A DNA stretch of 43,265 nucleotides from Tannerellaceae bacterium (GCA_031257015.1 JAIRPK010000048.1:1-43265), one strand, 5' to 3'; counted from the first letter of the stretch, positions 1 to 9,352 are shown. Made by a program: numbers and translations. The notes: generated by a model from the letters alone, not told the origin.

Positions 1-370
1 CAAAACCATTTTCCGGAGTTGGAAACGGTTCATGATCTCCGACAAAACCATTTTCCGGAGTTGGAAACGGTTCATGATCTCCGACAAAACCATTTTCCGG
101 AGTTGGAAACGGTTCATGATCTCCGACAAAACCATTTTCAGAAGTTGGAAATGGTTCATGATCTCCGACAAAACCGTTTTCCGAAGTTGGAAATGGTTCA
201 TGATCTCCGACAAAACCGTTTTCCGAAGTTGGAAATGGTTCATGATCTCCGACAAAACCATTTTCCGAAGTTGGAAACGGTTCATGATCTCCGACAAAAC
301 CATTTTCCGAAGTTGGAAATGGTTCATGATCTCGATCAAAACCTTCCCCGGAAGTCGGATGAAGGTTTTG
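1..370. repeat. Array A: tandem 42-bp repeat, eight units plus a diverged ninth
   Basis: Units begin exactly at 1, 43, 85, 127, 169, 211, 253 and 295, with a diverged ninth from 337. The array is cut by the window edge, so its true left end is unknown. Each unit has an imperfect inverted repeat (AACCATTTTCC, 6-nt loop, GGAAACGGTT) and the core CTCCGACAAAACC. Copies differ at a few sites, mainly A/G in the left arm, T/C in the right arm, and CCGGAG versus CCGAAG. The ninth unit ends in a perfect 10-bp hairpin, CAAAACCTTC at 337-346 and GAAGGTTTTG at 361-370. The period is a multiple of three, so frames stay open by construction and I do not call this coding. There are no spacers, so it is not CRISPR. 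Confidence 0.95.
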
Positions 371-587
371 TCATAAAACATGGAGAATAGCGGTTGGAAA
401 ATGAGCCGTGCGCTGAACGCCTTTGTGTTCTCGATTTGAAAATTCAGCGGCAGGTTCGCGGACAATTAACTGACTGTTAACAATTTTAACTTCGCTGTCT
501 GCAACAATGTGCTGAATGATTATTAATTATTCTTAAATGTCGAAGACACGTGGAAAGCTGTAATCTTATTTAACATACCTTTGACAC

Positions 588-615
588 ACCTGTCAAACAA
601 TTAGACAGGTTTTTT
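588..615 (+). terminator. Rho-independent terminator upstream of the activase gene
   Basis: A 7-bp stem (ACCTGTC at 588-594, GACAGGT at 604-610) with a 9-nt loop is followed by a run of T. It would stop plus-strand transcription entering from the left edge. A TACCTTTG box at 576-583 matches the Bacteroidota -7 element but has no clear -33 partner and would start transcription inside the hairpin, so the terminator reading is preferred. The rest of 371-587 shows no gene. Confidence 0.65.
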
Positions 616-700
616 AATATTGTTCTTGGGAACGTTAAATACGAACTTTAATTTTTTTGCTTTTATATTAAACATTTGTTTTAATGAGGAGGAGACTGTC

Positions 701-3700
701 ATGAAAGTCAAAAAAAAATGTTACCGGATGGGTATAGACGCCGGCTCGACCACGCTAAAGATTGTTATCCTGGAGCCTGCATCGACTGAGGTGGCCTACA
801 AAATCTATCGCAGACATAAAACGAATATCAACGGGGCGCTCGCCGGGATGCTGGCCGATGTCGCGAATGTGTTTCCCGGTGCGGAGTTTGTTTGCGCCGT
901 TACGGGATCGGCGGCGATGGGGCTTGCCGAACGCCTGAATGTCCCGTTTGTGCAGGAAGTCGTCGCCGCGGTGCAAACGGCGGACAGGTTTTATCCCGAT
1001 GCGCAGACATTAATTGATCTGGGCGGGGAGGATGCCAAAATGGTCTTCATCAAGAAAGGCCGACAGCCGGATATAAGGATGAACGGAAGTTGCGCGGGGG
1101 GCACCGGGGCGTTCATAGACCAAATGGCAGACCTCATGAACGTCGAGCCGGAGGAACTGGGGCGCATGGCGCTGAGCGCGGAGAAGGTTTATCCCGTGGC
1201 GTCGAGATGCGGAGTGTTCGCGAAGACGGACGTGCAGAATTTGATCTCCAAACATGCGAACGTGGCGGATGTTGCAATGTCTATATTCCATGCGGTGGCG
1301 CTGCAGACTGTCTCCTCGCTGGCGAGGGGGATGGAGTTCGATGGCGGGGCTTTGTGCATCGGCGGGCCGATGACTTTTCTGCCTGCCTTGAGAAAGGCTT
1401 TTGCTGATTTGTTGAAAATGGAGCTGATCTTGCCGGAGTTCAGCGAGTATTTCTCGGCCTTGGGCGCTGCATTGCAGGACAGGGAGATGGCGCCGTTTGA
1501 CATTCCGGCGATCATTGCTTTGCTGGCAGTGGAGGCGAACAGCGCGAAGGACACCTTGCCGCCTCTATTTGACGGAAAGGAGGATTACGTGCGATGGCAG
1601 GGGCTACGAAACAGGAAAATCCTGAACGAACATCCATACTCTGATTCTGAAACGGAACTGAATTGCTTCCTTGGCATAGACTCCGGCTCAACGACGACAA
1701 AAATCCTGGTTATGGACGAAGATGCTCGACTTGTTTATACATTTTACGACAGGAATGATGGGAATCCTTTACGAAAAACCGTCGAAGGGCTTAACCGCTT
1801 TTGTAAACAAATGGATGAACGGGGAATCAGGGTGCGCTTCCTCGCTTCAACTGCAACAGGATATGGCGAGGAACTTATCCGCTCCGCACTCGGTTTGGAT
1901 TACGGAATAGTCGAGACGATGGCGCATCTTTCCGGCGCACAATTTGTCGATCCGGATGCTTCATTTGTGCTCGACATCGGAGGGCAGGACATTAAGGCGA
2001 TATTCATTGAGAATGGACTTATATCCAATATCGAAATCAATGAGGCTTGCTCGTCGGGATGCGGCTCGTTTTTGCAGAATTTTGCATCAACGATGAACAT
2101 CGCGACGGAGGATTTCGCACAAAAGGCTTGCATGGCAAAGGCTCCGGCTGACCTTGGATCGCGATGCACCATCTTTATGAACTCCAAGGTCAAGCAGTCA
2201 TTGAGGGACAATGCCGGGATCGAAAACATTGCTGCCGGACTGGCTTATTCGGTCGTGAAGAACTGTCTCTTCAAGGTTCTCAAAATGTCGAACATAAGAA
2301 GGATGGGGGACAATATTATCGTTCAGGGTGGAACATTCCGCAATGACGCTGTATATAGGGCATTGGAACTCCTGTCGGGAAAGACGGTCGCCTCCGCGGA
2401 CAAGCCGGAGCTTATGGGGGCTTTCGGGGCGGCGCTTTATGCTCGTAAACAATGGAACGCGAACAGCATGGCGGCGGATGTGATAAACATGAGGCCTTTC
2501 TTCAACGCCGAGGCATTGCCCGACTGCAACGCCATACTGCCGAAGGAACTTTCCTGCAAGGGATGCGCGAACAAATGTGCCGTCCTGAAGTTTGTGTTCC
2601 CGAACGGGAACGCCTGCTACGCCGGAAACAAATGCGAGAAAGTTTTCTTCGGCAAGGATGCGGCGCCGACGAAGGGTTTTAATGCGTTCGAGATGAAGAA
2701 CGGGGCGCTGTTCAACCGAAAGGCGGACGACGCGGACAATAACCTGCCTTGCATAGGCATCCCGCGGGTGCTCAACATGTTCGAGAACTATCCGTTCTGG
2801 CACGCATTGTTTGTCAAATGTGGCTTTCGGGTGATGCTCTCGCCTGAATCGACGATCGATGTTTATAGAAAGGGAGCGGCCTTCGTCATGTCCGACAATA
2901 TTTGTTTCCCGGCAAAGCTGGTGCAGGGGCATATCGTTGCATTGACGGAAATGGGCGTTGACAGGATATTCTATCCCATAATAATAAAGGAGGCGAAGGA
3001 GTTCGCGACCAGCGTTAACTCTTACAATTGCCCCGTCGTCAGCGGCTACCCCGACGTGATCCGCAGCTCTGTCGATACGGAAGGGCGCCTGGGCGTTGCG
3101 CTGGACAAGCCGGTTATTAATTTCTCGTCGGATGAGGCCTTGCGTGCCGGATGCCGGGAATATCTAAGGCAGTTTGGTATCGACAGCGGAGTATTTCGCC
3201 ATGCCTTTCGTTCGGCTATGGATGCCCGCGAGGAATATCTGCGCCAAATATGCGAGCAGCAACTTGAGCGATTCCGACAGACGGTCAAGGCCAATCTGCC
3301 TGCATTCATTGTTGCCGGACGCCCATATCATGCAGATCCGCTTATTCATCAAAAGGTCGGGCAAACACTCTCGGACATGGGAGTTAATGTCTTTACCGAC
3401 GATATTTTTCGTCGGACGGGCGGCGACGGCTTCAACGAATTGAGACTGGTCTCACAGTGGGCATATCCGAACCGCGTTGTCAGGGCGGCAATGGAAGCGG
3501 CCGAACTGCCGAACAATGTGCAGCTTGTACAGCTTAATTCCTTTGGATGCGGGCCGGACTCGTTCTTTATCGACGAAGTCGGCGAAATTCTCCGCAAGGC
3601 CGGGAAGAACCACACGGTTATCAGGATAGACGAGATTGCCGCCGCGGGATCAGTACGCTTGCGTCTTCGATCGCTGGTTGAATCCTTGCGGGCTAAATCG

Positions 3701-4963
3701 ACGGATAAGAAGGAGGCAGCCAATGTCCGTGCGGAGCAACATGCACAATACACAGAAGCCGACAGACATAAGGTTATACTCATCCCATGGTTCGCCGACC
3801 ATCTTTCGCCCTTCATCCCCGCACTTGCCGAACATGCGGGATACAGGATGGAGAACTTGCCTAAATCAGGAAAGCAATCGGCGGACAAGGGACTCTGTTA
3901 CGGGAATAATGAGGTTTGTTTTCCTTCCGTCATTATCCTTGGCGATATAATTGACGCCCTCCAGTCAGGCAGGTATAACGCTGCCGAGGTCGTTGTCGCC
4001 ATTACGCAAACCGGTGGACAATGCCGCGCAACGAATTATCTTGCCCAGATTAAGGCGGGGATTGTTGCGGCAGGATTCCCTTCTGTGCCGGTTGTGGCTA
4101 TCTCTTCGGGCAGGGCATTTCAAAATGAACAGGGGGCATTTAAGATTCCGTACATGAAATTCATTAATATATTGCTTTACAGCCTTGCGTATGCTGACGC
4201 ATTGCAAACAATGTACGCAGCGGCGGTTGTCCGCGAGACTGAGCCGGGAGATGCGAAGGCAATTTTTGACCGCTACATCGGGGAGGGTGTTGAAGCGGTC
4301 AGAAGGAAGGATAGCAAAGCTTTGCTCAATCTCCTTCAATCGGCAATCGGCGATTTCAATGTCATACCCATTCAGGACAAAAAGCTTGTGGCCGTAGGCC
4401 TCGTCGGGGAGATTTATGTTAAGTATAACGACTACGGCCAGGCGTTTATAACGCAATGGTTACGTTCGCAGAACGTCGAAGTCCTTACGCCTTCCGTCAT
4501 CGACTTCCTGATGCAATTCTTCGTTAACAGCAGAGTCAACGACCGCAATCGCACGGAGAGCAACAGCTTGCTAATGCGCATCCTCTCCCCGGCCTTCCTC
4601 GCTTATGTCGATTCCAAGATGAAGGCTGTGAGTACGTTAATGCGTAACTTCAAGTTCTATCAACCGACCGAAAATATTTTCGAAAAAGCCAAATATGCGG
4701 CGGAAATCCTCGACCTCGCCAACCAGTTCGGCGAAGGATGGATGATCGCTGCCGAAATCGCCGCTTACGCTCGAAAAGGGATCTCGCGCATCGTCTGCAT
4801 ACAACCTTTCGGATGTATCGCTAACCATGTCGTCGCCAAGGGAATTGAGAAGCGCATAAGGAAGTTGTATCCCGCCATGAACATCCTGTTCCTCGACGTC
4901 GACAGCGGGGTGGCCGAAGTCAATCTACACAATCGTTTGCGTTTCCTGATTGAGAACGCCTGA
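701..4963 (+). CDS. Giant acyl-CoA dehydratase activase (two BadF/BcrA-type ATPase domains plus DUF2229-like region)
   Basis: A 1420-residue member of the 2-hydroxyacyl-CoA dehydratase activator family. Such activators use ATP hydrolysis to fire a low-potential electron from a [4Fe-4S] cluster into a dehydratase or reductase partner. Two ASKHA ATPase domains are visible: GIDAGSTT near residues 11-18 with GSCAGGTGAF near 129-138, and GIDSGSTT near 325-332 with EACSSGCGSF near 448-457. A cysteine cluster (CKGCANKC) follows near 618. The DUF2229-like part starts near 685 (IGIPRVLNMF), and the C-terminal part carries NNEVCFPS and GQCRATNYL. The start at 701 is chosen because GAGGAGGA lies just upstream; an earlier in-frame start at 620 lacks this. 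It is a single gene with no dehydratase subunits beside it, so its partner and substrate are unknown. GC content is higher than that of the AT-rich accessory genes. Confidence 0.9.
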   Translation: MKVKKKCYRMGIDAGSTTLKIVILEPASTEVAYKIYRRHKTNINGALAGMLADVANVFPGAEFVCAVTGSAAMGLAERLNVPFVQEVVAAVQTADRFYPDAQTLIDLGGEDAKMVFIKKGRQPDIRMNGSCAGGTGAFIDQMADLMNVEPEELGRMALSAEKVYPVASRCGVFAKTDVQNLISKHANVADVAMSIFHAVALQTVSSLARGMEFDGGALCIGGPMTFLPALRKAFADLLKMELILPEFSEYFSALGAALQDREMAPFDIPAIIALLAVEANSAKDTLPPLFDGKEDYVRWQGLRNRKILNEHPYSDSETELNCFLGIDSGSTTTKILVMDEDARLVYTFYDRNDGNPLRKTVEGLNRFCKQMDERGIRVRFLASTATGYGEELIRSALGLDYGIVETMAHLSGAQFVDPDASFVLDIGGQDIKAIFIENGLISNIEINEACSSGCGSFLQNFASTMNIATEDFAQKACMAKAPADLGSRCTIFMNSKVKQSLRDNAGIENIAAGLAYSVVKNCLFKVLKMSNIRRMGDNIIVQGGTFRNDAVYRALELLSGKTVASADKPELMGAFGAALYARKQWNANSMAADVINMRPFFNAEALPDCNAILPKELSCKGCANKCAVLKFVFPNGNACYAGNKCEKVFFGKDAAPTKGFNAFEMKNGALFNRKADDADNNLPCIGIPRVLNMFENYPFWHALFVKCGFRVMLSPESTIDVYRKGAAFVMSDNICFPAKLVQGHIVALTEMGVDRIFYPIIIKEAKEFATSVNSYNCPVVSGYPDVIRSSVDTEGRLGVALDKPVINFSSDEALRAGCREYLRQFGIDSGVFRHAFRSAMDAREEYLRQICEQQLERFRQTVKANLPAFIVAGRPYHADPLIHQKVGQTLSDMGVNVFTDDIFRRTGGDGFNELRLVSQWAYPNRVVRAAMEAAELPNNVQLVQLNSFGCGPDSFFIDEVGEILRKAGKNHTVIRIDEIAAAGSVRLRLRSLVESLRAKSTDKKEAANVRAEQHAQYTEADRHKVILIPWFADHLSPFIPALAEHAGYRMENLPKSGKQSADKGLCYGNNEVCFPSVIILGDIIDALQSGRYNAAEVVVAITQTGGQCRATNYLAQIKAGIVAAGFPSVPVVAISSGRAFQNEQGAFKIPYMKFINILLYSLAYADALQTMYAAAVVRETEPGDAKAIFDRYIGEGVEAVRRKDSKALLNLLQSAIGDFNVIPIQDKKLVAVGLVGEIYVKYNDYGQAFITQWLRSQNVEVLTPSVIDFLMQFFVNSRVNDRNRTESNSLLMRILSPAFLAYVDSKMKAVSTLMRNFKFYQPTENIFEKAKYAAEILDLANQFGEGWMIAAEIAAYARKGISRIVCIQPFGCIANHVVAKGIEKRIRKLYPAMNILFLDVDSGVAEVNLHNRLRFLIENA

Positions 4964-4997
4964 CTTATGTCGGCGGGGAGAGACAGGATGTAAAAGG

Positions 4998-5032
4998 CAA
5001 GGCGCGAAGTTAGGGGTAAACTTCGCGCCTTG
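4998..5032. terminator. Perfect 14-bp hairpin after the activase gene
   Basis: CAAGGCGCGAAGTT (4998-5011) and AACTTCGCGCCTTG (5019-5032) pair perfectly around a 7-nt loop, 35 bp after the stop codon. No T run follows, so termination is inferred from stem strength and position at a convergent gene end. Confidence 0.55.
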
Positions 5033-5188
5033 TCGGTGGTGGCGTAGGATGCTTTAGACAGACGCGCATCAGGAGTGAGGCTGATTTTTTTTAGCCTGCT
5101 CTCCTTGGTTGTTAGGACGTTCCGAACAACTGGAAGGGCTACTAGCCGGAATTTTCCGGGCGTTTAAATGAAATGTGAAGCAATATAC

Positions 5189-5227
5189 CTCCTCATCATC
5201 TTGCTAAGTCAGCAAGATGATGAGGAG
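5189..5227. repeat. Perfect 17-bp inverted repeat in a convergent gap
   Basis: CTCCTCATCATCTTGCT (5189-5205) and its exact reverse complement (5211-5227) flank a 5-nt loop. It lies between the activase gene (plus) and the nuclease gene (minus). It may be a bidirectional terminator or an mRNA-stabilising hairpin; there is no T run on either side. The remainder of 4964-5453 shows no convincing gene. Confidence 0.75.
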
Positions 5228-5453
5228 TAAATTTCGCATATGCTGGAATATCCTCTTCCTCATTTTCCAGAGAGAAGGGAAATGGGTTCTATACAGTTAT
5301 TTAGAAAGGGGATGCCAAATTCCGTTTTTTTTATTTCCTTCTGTAAATAATTACAATAAGATAAGATCATTGTCTAATAATTTTATACATCATTTTGGAT
5401 TGACTAATTGCACCCGCTTATAATAATGATGATAAAATTGTAGTCAATATTGT

Positions 5454-6563
5454 CTAGTTATTTATATATTTATTTATAGAGGTGATTAATTGTTCTGAAA
5501 ATTTATATATGTCATCTAAGGCCTCTATCTTATATTTGAGAACTTCTTTTTTATCGTCACTGAAAAAAACTATCTGTTTATTTTTATTTGAATTTAAAAA
5601 TAAGCGACAAACAGGCTTTCTACTATTATTATCTATAAAGATTGAAAAATATGACTGCGAATCTCTATATGTTATTCTTGTAACATCTATAAATTGTCGA
5701 AGTATTGAACGAACAATATAAAAAGCTTCTATTTCTTCTTGTGTTGTTACGATTGTCCCGTCTTCACTCATAAAAACTACTCCTGCTGGCAATGCTCTAA
5801 TTTCATATTCTTGCTGTGAAGAATCAATATTTTCTTTAGATTCTGCTTGCGAATCTTGTTCTATTACAGATTTTAATTTATCTTTTATTTTATCATTTAT
5901 ATAATTCTGCAAAGTTTTTTTTGTTAATTCAGTAAACATATCTAATACCTTCGATGTGACACTTCCTCCATATATTTGTTTTGCAAAATACTTAACAAAT
6001 TCCGGATTGGGGCTTGTAAATTCTGACGCAAATAATTTTTTTAGTTCATTTGTATATTTTAATTCAGTTGCGACACTCATGATTGTTTCTAAATCAAAAT
6101 ACGATTTATGAAATTTTCTCAACTCTTCAATTACATCATCAGTTAAATTTTCCATATTTATTTCTAAAAATGGGATTTCATCCATTTTATTAGCAATTGA
6201 TAAATCTGTATAAAAGCGATACAAAACCCCATTTGTTAATATCCCAAATTTTGAATTTGAAACATTAAAATATCTTAACAATTGATTGTCATGTAGATTC
6301 AAATTTTGCCCCCAATGTTTACATTCAATTAATATGACGGGCTTTCCGTCTTTAATAATTGCATAATCTATTTTTTCGCCTTTTTTTGTTCCTATATCGC
6401 AAATATACTCAGGAACAACTTCAAGTGGGTCAAATACGTCATACCCTAATGCTTGTATAAAAGGCATTATTAGCGCATTTTTTGTCGCCTCTTCTGTATT
6501 GAGATTGTTTTTCATTTTCTCAACTCTTTCTGCAACCTGTTTAATAGTATCTTTAAAATCCAT
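5454..6563 (-). CDS. Orphan type I restriction R-subunit N-terminal-like (HsdR_N) nuclease
   Basis: A 369-residue protein whose N-terminal 100 residues resemble the HsdR_N endonuclease domain of type I restriction enzymes. The PD-(D/E)xK signature is visible as D66 in EKIDYAI and E80/K82 in ILIECKHWG. There is no DEAD-helicase domain and no hsdM or hsdS gene beside it, so this is not a complete restriction system. Small stand-alone proteins of this kind occur across Bacteroidota and their role is not settled; nucleic-acid defence is plausible but inferred. The C-terminal part (residues 240-369) is a separate region with no motif I recognise. The gene is clearly AT-richer than its neighbours, which suggests transfer. 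No ribosome-binding site or promoter stands out. Confidence 0.75.
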   Translation of the reverse strand: MDFKDTIKQVAERVEKMKNNLNTEEATKNALIMPFIQALGYDVFDPLEVVPEYICDIGTKKGEKIDYAIIKDGKPVILIECKHWGQNLNLHDNQLLRYFNVSNSKFGILTNGVLYRFYTDLSIANKMDEIPFLEINMENLTDDVIEELRKFHKSYFDLETIMSVATELKYTNELKKLFASEFTSPNPEFVKYFAKQIYGGSVTSKVLDMFTELTKKTLQNYINDKIKDKLKSVIEQDSQAESKENIDSSQQEYEIRALPAGVVFMSEDGTIVTTQEEIEAFYIVRSILRQFIDVTRITYRDSQSYFSIFIDNNSRKPVCRLFLNSNKNKQIVFFSDDKKEVLKYKIEALDDIYKFSEQLITSINKYINN

Positions 6564-6676
6564 TTTACTTATTATTTTTATGATTTATAATTTATAACAT
6601 TTTACTCAATTAACCTTTTGCAATTATTTTTTTCTCTTTTATAGCGTTCTTATGCGTATATGCCCTTGTCGGGCGG

Positions 6677-7651
6677 TTACAGCCTGGCTCTGGATGCGGA
6701 AAATCCGTCCTGCCTCATCGTTTCCATGATTTCCAGCAACGGCTCATCGGCGATGCCGTTCTTCACAAGCTCGCCACGGTGCGGCAACAGGCGTTCGCAC
6801 CAGTAAAGAGCGGTGTCGTAATCATGCGGGAAAAATTCGTCGTTTACATACAGTCTGCTAAGGTAATACAGAGACATGGCGTCGTCATTCTTCGCGGCCT
6901 TGCGAAACCAGTACATGGCTTTCTCACAGTCGCGAAGCTCGAAGAGATATGTGGAGCCTAACTCAAACTGTGCCTTCGTATAGCCTTGCTCAGCGCTCAT
7001 GGTGAGCCATTCGACGGACTTGTCGAGGTCGTACTCGCCGTCCTTCTCGTTGCGGTGGAAGACGCCCATGAAGTACTGGGCTATCTTGTGCCCTCCTTCA
7101 GCTGCGCGGCGGTACCAGCGGACGCTTTCGGGGCGGTTCTCCGGTATGTTGCCGAGGCCGAGAAAGTGGAAGTGGGCAATGCGCTGAATGGCGTCAAGGT
7201 GATTTTTCTGTGCTGCCTTGAGATACCACTTGTAGGCCAGCGGCAGGTTTATCTCTACGCCGGTGCCGTCCTCGTAGAAGCAGCCTAAATAGTATTCGGC
7301 AACTGTATTGCCTTGCTCGGCGGCCTTTGTCATCCATTCGATGGATTTCCTGGGATTCTTGGGGACGCCTTCGCCATTCATGTAATATACGCCAAGGAGG
7401 GCCTGGGCTATCTCGGAACCGTTTTCGGCGGCTCGACGCGCCCATTTGACGGCTTCAGTGGTGTTTTTTTTTACTGGCTTGCGGCCAAGGGCGTAGAAAA
7501 ACGCCAGCAGGGCCTGGGAATTGGTGTCGCCATGGTCAGCTGCATAGCGGCGGGCTATGAAATGCTGTTGCGTCTGGATGGCGTTCATGTTCAGATTGTT
7601 GCTGGAGGTGAAGAGGGCGTTGAAAAAATTGTCGGATGACTTCTTTTCCAT
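6677..7651 (-). CDS. Sel1-like repeat protein (second gene of a pair)
   Basis: A 324-residue protein made almost wholly of Sel1-like (TPR-related) repeats of about 36 residues. Typical repeat pieces are visible: AAENGSEIAQALLGVYYMNG, AAEQGNTVAEYYLGCFYEDG and SAEQGYTKAQFELGSTYLFE. There is no signal peptide or membrane segment, so it is probably cytoplasmic. Sel1 repeats form alpha-solenoids that bind partner proteins; the partner is unknown. It follows another Sel1 gene after 39 bp on the same strand, so the two are probably co-transcribed and may have arisen by duplication. The repeat number differs between the two, as is common in this family. Confidence 0.88.
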   Translation of the reverse strand: MEKKSSDNFFNALFTSSNNLNMNAIQTQQHFIARRYAADHGDTNSQALLAFFYALGRKPVKKNTTEAVKWARRAAENGSEIAQALLGVYYMNGEGVPKNPRKSIEWMTKAAEQGNTVAEYYLGCFYEDGTGVEINLPLAYKWYLKAAQKNHLDAIQRIAHFHFLGLGNIPENRPESVRWYRRAAEGGHKIAQYFMGVFHRNEKDGEYDLDKSVEWLTMSAEQGYTKAQFELGSTYLFELRDCEKAMYWFRKAAKNDDAMSLYYLSRLYVNDEFFPHDYDTALYWCERLLPHRGELVKNGIADEPLLEIMETMRQDGFSASRARL

Positions 7652-7690
7652 CTTTGCTGGTGCTTTATATTTAACAGTATTGATTTGCTT

Positions 7691-8350
7691 TTATGTCGTA
7701 AAGTTAACCCACGTGGAGGAATAGCCTTCGGACTTTAAGAGTTCCATGAATTTATCGGCGTAAACCAGCGCTATCTCAGGGAGGGCGCCTTCGCAGGAGA
7801 GGGCACGCTCCAACCAGTAGAGGGCTGTGTTTCCGTCTGCCATCAGACCGTAAAATCCACGGTAGTAGCATATCGCAAGGTTGAATTGCGCTATCGCATA
7901 GTTATATTCCGTCGCAAGGCTTATGATGATGCGGAGGGCTTCGGCCTTGTCTTCATCGGTGCCCATGCCGGCGCTGTAAAATATCGTGAGGCGGTACATG
8001 GCGTCAATGTGGCCGCCGGAAGCGGCCTTGGCGAACCAGTTGAAGGCTTCCTTGTAGTCCTTCTTCGTCCCCTCGCCGTTGTAGCAGGCTATGGCAAGGT
8101 AGTATTGCGCGTCGGTCAGGCCTTGCTCTGCTGCCTTGCGATACCATTTATAGGCTTCGACAAGGTTGCGCTTCACGCCAAGGCCGCTGCGGTAACAGCT
8201 GGCGAGCTGCATTTGCGAAAAGGCGTCGCCACGAATCGCGCCGGGGCGGTAAAAGGATGCGTTCTCGGCTATGTGCGTCATGGGGGCGTTGACATTCTCG
8301 CTGTCTGAAAAGCTTTTCTCGATGGAGGTAATTATGTTTTGTGAGTCCAT
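7691..8350 (-). CDS. Sel1-like repeat protein (first gene of a pair)
   Basis: A 219-residue protein with about four Sel1-like repeats in the middle, for example YRKAAEQGLTDAQYYLAIAC and FAKAASGGHIDAMYRLTIFY. The N-terminal 35 residues and the C-terminal segment are not repeat-like. There is no export signal. It is upstream of the longer Sel1 gene and probably translated from the same message. The 258-bp gap on its 5' side holds the terminator of the next minus-strand gene and no further coding sequence. Function beyond protein-protein scaffolding cannot be inferred. Confidence 0.85.
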   Translation of the reverse strand: MDSQNIITSIEKSFSDSENVNAPMTHIAENASFYRPGAIRGDAFSQMQLASCYRSGLGVKRNLVEAYKWYRKAAEQGLTDAQYYLAIACYNGEGTKKDYKEAFNWFAKAASGGHIDAMYRLTIFYSAGMGTDEDKAEALRIIISLATEYNYAIAQFNLAICYYRGFYGLMADGNTALYWLERALSCEGALPEIALVYADKFMELLKSEGYSSTWVNFTT

Positions 8351-8536
8351 GTTTATTATGTGTATTTTTTGGGGCGGACGGAGGGAGAGGGCTTGGTCGG
8401 CGGATGTGTTAATCGTTGCACCGGATTTGTCTGCCCGCTCATGCGGCGGCCGCGGTTGTTTATTCTTTTTCTTTTTACTTTTTCTTTTTATCTACGGCAT
8501 ATCTCCGGATTTTTACTTTTTACCTGCTTACAGATC

Positions 8537-8586
8537 AAAAAAAAGTTGAAAACCGAAGGCTGGAGCTGACCTTCAATTTTCAACTT
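8537..8586 (-). terminator. Rho-independent terminator of the 8609-9352 gene
   Basis: On the minus strand a 10-bp outer stem (AAGTTGAAAA with TTTTCAACTT), a 2x2 internal loop and a 5-bp inner stem (GAAGG with CCTTC) are followed by eight T residues. It begins 23 bp past the stop codon of the minus-strand gene. Confidence 0.85.
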
Positions 8587-8608
8587 ATCAGAGATATAAA
8601 TTAATCAC

Positions 8609-9352
8609 TTATGATATGATGACGCTGTATATCGGACTCCACGGGCCTCGCTCCCCACGGGCGTTTTGCCAGCAGAGGGAGACGTAAACAGTTCTGCCGC
8701 CGTTGCTGGCGTCGAACTGAATGGTGAACGGAGTGCGCGTCGCCAGTTCGTGGTGAGACAACTCCTCAGGACTGCCGGGGTGCGAGCCGAGGATGCCGTA
8801 AGCGACGACGACGCCAAGCATACCATAGGGCTTGGCGCTGCTGTCGGTGTTGAGATCGTGGTAGTGAACCTCTACGCGGGAGCCGCTGATGCTGATGATG
8901 TCTCCCTGAGGAATGTAGTCGGGCTTGTGAATCGTTGAGTGCGTCGTCTTGTGGACGGGGACGCCCAGAGCCTCTCTTTCGCCGTCTGTAATCGCGGGGT
9001 TGCGGGCTACATACGAGCCGATGAAGTCGCGAAGGGCCTTTTGGTAGGCTGTCATCGCGTTGTTCTTCTCTACTATCGCGGGCGAAGTGCGCGTCGCCGG
9101 ATTGGTGGCAATCTCGAACTTGGTGTTGAAGTCCTGCTGGAGGCTCTGCAAGTTGGCGAAGACGCTGTTCGGAGCTACAATGCTGCGGCCTATGCCTCCG
9201 CCTCCGCCGGAGCCTTCCGTCATTCCGGGGATGTTCCATTTATAACCATTGGCGACCGTGTCCTCAATAAAATGGTCGCTCCATACTTTGAATTTGGCTT
9301 CTGCCAGAGGGAATATGTCCCTTCTGGTCGTTGCGGATAGTTTTTTAGTCAT
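8609..9352 (-). CDS. Unrecognised cytoplasmic protein with a C-terminal Ig/FN3-like segment
   Basis: A 247-residue protein without signal peptide or membrane segment. The N-terminal half (residues 1-125) looks helical, with a glycine-rich stretch GSGGGGGIG near 47-55. The C-terminal 100 residues look beta-rich and end in YVSLCWQNARGERGPWSPIY, where the GPWS element resembles the last strands of a fibronectin-III-like fold. I do not recognise a named family and propose no function. It is a single-gene unit with its own terminator (8537-8586). Its 5' side faces array B. A TATATTTG box on the minus strand at 9745-9752 could be its -7 element, which would put array B inside a long leader, but no -33 element is visible. 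Confidence 0.75.
   Translation of the reverse strand: MTKKLSATTRRDIFPLAEAKFKVWSDHFIEDTVANGYKWNIPGMTEGSGGGGGIGRSIVAPNSVFANLQSLQQDFNTKFEIATNPATRTSPAIVEKNNAMTAYQKALRDFIGSYVARNPAITDGEREALGVPVHKTTHSTIHKPDYIPQGDIISISGSRVEVHYHDLNTDSSAKPYGMLGVVVAYGILGSHPGSPEELSHHELATRTPFTIQFDASNGGRTVYVSLCWQNARGERGPWSPIYSVIIS

Noticed and set aside
1..370. CRISPR array
   Set aside because: Units are directly adjacent with no unique spacers, and no cas genes are present.
19..390. Repeat-encoded reading frames over array A (two frames open)
   Set aside because: The frames are open only because the unit is 42 bp; two overlapping frames are equally open and no start signal or family match exists.
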